From NCBI GenBank assembly GCA_945877235.1, contig CAMCRF010000002.1, positions 1-64,000 of the forward strand: a DNA stretch of 64,000 bases, written 5' to 3'. This stretch comes from Bordetella parapertussis. GTDB lineage: Bacteria > Pseudomonadota > Gammaproteobacteria > Burkholderiales > Burkholderiaceae_A. Numbering within the stretch: the stretch's first letter is position 1; every line of letters starts with the position of its first letter. Both the position numbers and the translations under genes were made by a program. The notes under the pieces were generated by a model. The model was given only the letters and a program-made list of their open reading frames with translations, made no database searches and had not been told where the DNA came from. This document shows, one piece after another, positions 56,485-64,000 of this stretch.

Positions 56485-57900
56485 ATGCCTCATTCTCACT
56501 CCAGCCCCAACGAATCCTTCCAGCAGGCTTGGATTGAGTGTCTTGCCTTTTTTGAGCAAACACTGCCGACCCAACAGTTCAAGACTTGGGTTTCCCCACT
56601 CATATTGACGCGGGCCGAACAACACCCTGACCAGCTCAAGCTCATCATTGAGGCGCCAAACCGTTTCAAGCAGAGCTGGGCCCAAGACCAGCTCACAGCA
56701 CCCCTACAAAAATGGTGGCAAGGTCAGTTTCATCTCCCTGTCACGATCGAGTTTGCGCTCAAAGTAAGTGCCGACGGCACAGACCCTTCAATAGCAGCGC
56801 AAGACCACTTTGGTCTCCATGAACGAGACAGCCACACGGCACAAGTCCCCGCACATCAAGAACAACCCGTCCACCTTGATCAGGCACGGCTCAATAGCGA
56901 CTGGACTTTTGAAAGCTTTGTACTTGGCAAAGCGAATCAGCTCGCACGTGCTGCAGCCATTCAAGTGGCAGACAACCCAGGACGAGGCTACAACCCCCTC
57001 TTCTTGTATGGTGGGGTTGGATTGGGCAAGAGTCACCTCATTCACGCGGTCGGAAACCTCATGATCGAACGCAATCCTTCCGCCAAAATCAGGTATATCC
57101 ACGCAGAGGCTTACGTCAGTGATGTCGTTCGCGCGTATCAACGCAAATCGTTCGACGAACTCAAAACCTACTACCACTCCCTAGACTTGCTTCTGGTCGA
57201 CGACATTCAATTTTTTGCTGGTAAATCTCGAACTCAAGAAGAGTTCTTCTATACCTTTGAAGCGCTTGTTGCAGCACGCAAACAGCTCATCATCACCAGC
57301 GATACTTATCCATCAGAGCTCGGAGGCATTGATAGCCGACTCATCAGCCGATTTGGCTCTGGCCTTACCGTAGCCATTGAGCCGCCTGAACTCGAAATGC
57401 GCGTTGCAATCCTGCTCAGGAAAGCCGATCAAGAAAACCTTGCGCTGGGGGAAGATGAAGCATTTTTTATAGCACGCCAGCTCAGGTCAAACGTCCGGGA
57501 ATTGGAAGGTGCTTTGCGTAAAGTTGTGGCTTATTGTCATTTCCACCAGAAACAGCCCTCTATTGAAGTCGTCAAAGACGCCCTCAAGGATCTCCTGTCA
57601 TTGCAAAAAACGCTGATCTCCGTCGAAAACATTCAGAAAACTGTTGCAGACTTCTTCAAGATTAAAGTTGCAGATATGTATAGCAAAAAGAGGCCCGCAA
57701 ATATCGCCCTTCCACGTCAAATCGCTATGTATCTTGCGAAAGAACTGACCCAGAAAAGCCTGCCTGATATTGGTGATCTCTTTGGTGGACGAGATCACAC
57801 CACCGTGCTTCACGCTGTGCGAAAGATCACTGAAGCAAGACAGCACAACGCCGAGCTCAACCGCCAGCTTCACCTACTCGAACAACAACTCAGGGGATAA
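56485..57900 (+). CDS. dnaA: chromosomal replication initiator DnaA
   Basis: 471 residues. Domain I ([21 protein letters not shown]), a linker, the AAA+ domain with [41 protein letters not shown], and the DNA-binding domain IV with [15 protein letters not shown]. Opens oriC. A candidate oriC follows directly. Confidence 0.98.
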   Translation: MPHSHSSPNESFQQAWIECLAFFEQTLPTQQFKTWVSPLILTRAEQHPDQLKLIIEAPNRFKQSWAQDQLTAPLQKWWQGQFHLPVTIEFALKVSADGTDPSIAAQDHFGLHERDSHTAQVPAHQEQPVHLDQARLNSDWTFESFVLGKANQLARAAAIQVADNPGRGYNPLFLYGGVGLGKSHLIHAVGNLMIERNPSAKIRYIHAEAYVSDVVRAYQRKSFDELKTYYHSLDLLLVDDIQFFAGKSRTQEEFFYTFEALVAARKQLIITSDTYPSELGGIDSRLISRFGSGLTVAIEPPELEMRVAILLRKADQENLALGEDEAFFIARQLRSNVRELEGALRKVVAYCHFHQKQPSIEVVKDALKDLLSLQKTLISVENIQKTVADFFKIKVADMYSKKRPANIALPRQIAMYLAKELTQKSLPDIGDLFGGRDHTTVLHAVRKITEARQHNAELNRQLHLLEQQLRG

Positions 57901-58095
57901 GACGTGAAAAGCTTGTGCATAAATTGTGAACAACACGGACCTAAGATCGCGCAACCACAAGTTATGCACAGCACCCCCGACCACTCGCAAGATTATCCAC
58001 ACGTTTTTTCGACCGATAACGCATTGATAAAACAACTCTTTTCTACTTGATCACAGCCTGAGGCACCCTCTAACTACGACTACTAAGAGATATTT
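57901..58095. other. candidate oriC between dnaA and dnaN
   Basis: 195 noncoding bases with three DnaA boxes: TTATGCACA in reverse (57914-57922), TTATGCACA forward (57962-57970) and a perfect TTATCCACA forward (57993-58001), plus a degenerate one at 57925-57933. An AT-richer stretch with GATAAC and TTGATAAAACAACTC (58014-58045) could be the unwinding element. Gene polarity switches at this region. The count of boxes is low for an origin, so other boxes upstream of dnaA may contribute. Confidence 0.75.
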
Positions 58096-59217
58096 ATGAT
58101 ACTAATCAAAGCTCAAAGAGACGCCCTGGTGAGACCACTTCAAACCGTCAGTGGCATTGTTGAACGCAGACATACCTTGCCAATCCTCTCCAATGTGCTC
58201 ATTCGTAAGGTTGGATCGGTCGTCTCGTTCGTTTCCACTGATATTGAAATTCAAATCACCAGCCACTCCGAGATCGGACAAGCTGGCGAAGACGCCTCCA
58301 TAACCGTGTCGGCACGAAAGCTACTCGATATCCTTAGAGCGCTACCAAACGATTCTGAGGTCACCGTGGCACTTGCAAGCCGAAAATTAACCATCACTCA
58401 GAACAAGGTTCGATTCAATCTTCAAACGCTGTCCGCTGACGAATTTCCAACCGTCAAACAGCCTGAGCAAATCAACGCTCGTATTACGATGACTCAAAGA
58501 TCACTTCGTGGACTGATGCACGCTGTTCACTTTGCGATGGCACAACAAGATATCCGATATTACTTGAATGGCCTGCTTTTAGTTGTCGAACAAAATCATT
58601 TACGTGCCGTGGCCACGGACGGACATCGGCTGGCATTTAATTCAATATCGGAAATTAGCGTTACAGAAAAAACTACTGAAGATAAAATTGAGTTGATCGT
58701 ACCTAGAAAGGCGATCATAGAATTACAAAAACTGCTTCAAGATAATGATGACCCGGTTCATGTGGAGTTTTCAAGCAACCAAGTAAAATTTCACCTAGGA
58801 ACCATTGAAATTTTATCTAAGCTCATTGAAGGTAAATTCCCAGATTATCAGCGTGTAATTCCAAAGAGCCATACAAAACATATACAAATAGCTCGAGAGA
58901 TTTTTCACGGTGCGTTGTCACGAGCTGCTATTTTAACTTCCGAGAAATTCAAGGGGGTTAGGCTAACCTTAGCCGAGCATGCCCTAAAAATTTCCTCAAC
59001 AAACGCCGAACAAGAAGAAGCTATTGAAGAGCTCGAAGTAGCGTATGAGCATGAGCCACTCGATATTGGATTTAACGTACAATATCTGATTGATGTTTTA
59101 TCGAATCAGAAAAGTCAATACATTTTGTTGTCTCTACAAGATACAAACTCGAGCGCACTCATTTCTACCCCAGAAGATTCCGAGTTTAAGTATGTTGTAA
59201 TGCCAATGAGAATTTGA
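58096..59217 (+). CDS. dnaN: DNA polymerase III subunit beta (sliding clamp)
   Basis: 373 residues. LVRPLQTVSGIVERRHTLPILSNVLI, SADEFPTVKQPEQ, ATDGHRLAF and the C-terminal YVVMPMRI are standard clamp features. Base composition is unlike the left part of the window: two 60-base lines I counted (58741 and 58861) are 40 percent GC. 25 bases before gyrB. Confidence 0.98.
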   Translation: MILIKAQRDALVRPLQTVSGIVERRHTLPILSNVLIRKVGSVVSFVSTDIEIQITSHSEIGQAGEDASITVSARKLLDILRALPNDSEVTVALASRKLTITQNKVRFNLQTLSADEFPTVKQPEQINARITMTQRSLRGLMHAVHFAMAQQDIRYYLNGLLLVVEQNHLRAVATDGHRLAFNSISEISVTEKTTEDKIELIVPRKAIIELQKLLQDNDDPVHVEFSSNQVKFHLGTIEILSKLIEGKFPDYQRVIPKSHTKHIQIAREIFHGALSRAAILTSEKFKGVRLTLAEHALKISSTNAEQEEAIEELEVAYEHEPLDIGFNVQYLIDVLSNQKSQYILLSLQDTNSSALISTPEDSEFKYVVMPMRI

Positions 59218-59233
59218 ATTTCACTGTTTTTAG

Positions 59234-64000
<4,767 letters not shown>

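Overview
This window reads as a compact, fairly GC-rich chromosome segment of a betaproteobacterium, most likely Burkholderiales. The evidence is conserved gene order: atpIBEFHAGDC-hemE-priA, dacA-dat-ybeD-lipB-lipA, argS-SPOR-dsbA, rsmI/yraN-BON, and mnmG-rsmG-parA-parB, with a PhaM-type polyhydroxyalkanoate granule protein. The window holds the replication origin: rpmH, rnpA, yidD, yidC and mnmE point left, dnaA, dnaN and gyrB point right. I saw no insertion sequence, prophage, CRISPR array or rRNA. No stretch longer than 300 bases lacks a gene. Genes often overlap by 4 to 119 bases.

Layout. 1-1824: tRNA-Tyr, a DUF3108 protein and PhaM. 1775-14308: a light/oxidative-stress island. On the minus strand litR (an adenosylcobalamin photoreceptor repressor), a DUF2256 zinc-finger peptide and an Fe-S photolyase form one unit. 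Diverging from it, eleven tightly coupled plus-strand genes encode a small exported peptide, glutathione peroxidase, FolE2, a COG2907 flavoprotein, DUF1365, a Cfa-family methyltransferase, a chalcone-isomerase-fold protein, an MFS carrier, a DUF3833 lipoprotein, an SDR and an NTF2-fold protein; an acyl-ACP-desaturase-like diiron protein follows 52 bases later. 14330-18621: rfaE2, coaX, birA, VanZ, a thin ferredoxin and a hydrolase. 18614-22607: the lipoate operon, headed by a DacA-family protein that has lost all three catalytic motifs. 22489-32277: envelope, redox and translation genes (TlpA, BON lipoprotein, yraN, rsmI, dsbA, SPOR, argS, dgkA, tRNA-Arg, cytochrome c, coq7, priA). 32442-40578: hemE and the whole ATP synthase operon with a recognisable promoter. 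40641-44964: parB, parA, rsmG, mnmG and a parS site. 44964-52419: an alcohol dehydrogenase/semialdehyde dehydrogenase pair, TauE/SafE permease, pdxA, MOSC, pckG and a one-domain asparaginase. 52399-64000: the origin block, ending in a topB that runs off the window.

The most interesting system is the litR island. LitR keeps the W-x9-EH and E-x-H-x2-G cobalamin signatures and sits beside overlapping face-to-face promoters with a palindrome. A simple model is that in the dark AdoCbl-LitR represses both transcription units, and light releases DNA repair (photolyase), peroxide removal (Gpx), metal-sparing folate/pterin synthesis (FolE2) and a membrane-lipid remodelling pathway whose product is unknown here (furan-type or otherwise methylated acyl chains are the best guess). 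A second notable point is the DacA pseudoenzyme. A third is the sharp fall in GC content across dnaN-gyrB compared with the rest of the window.
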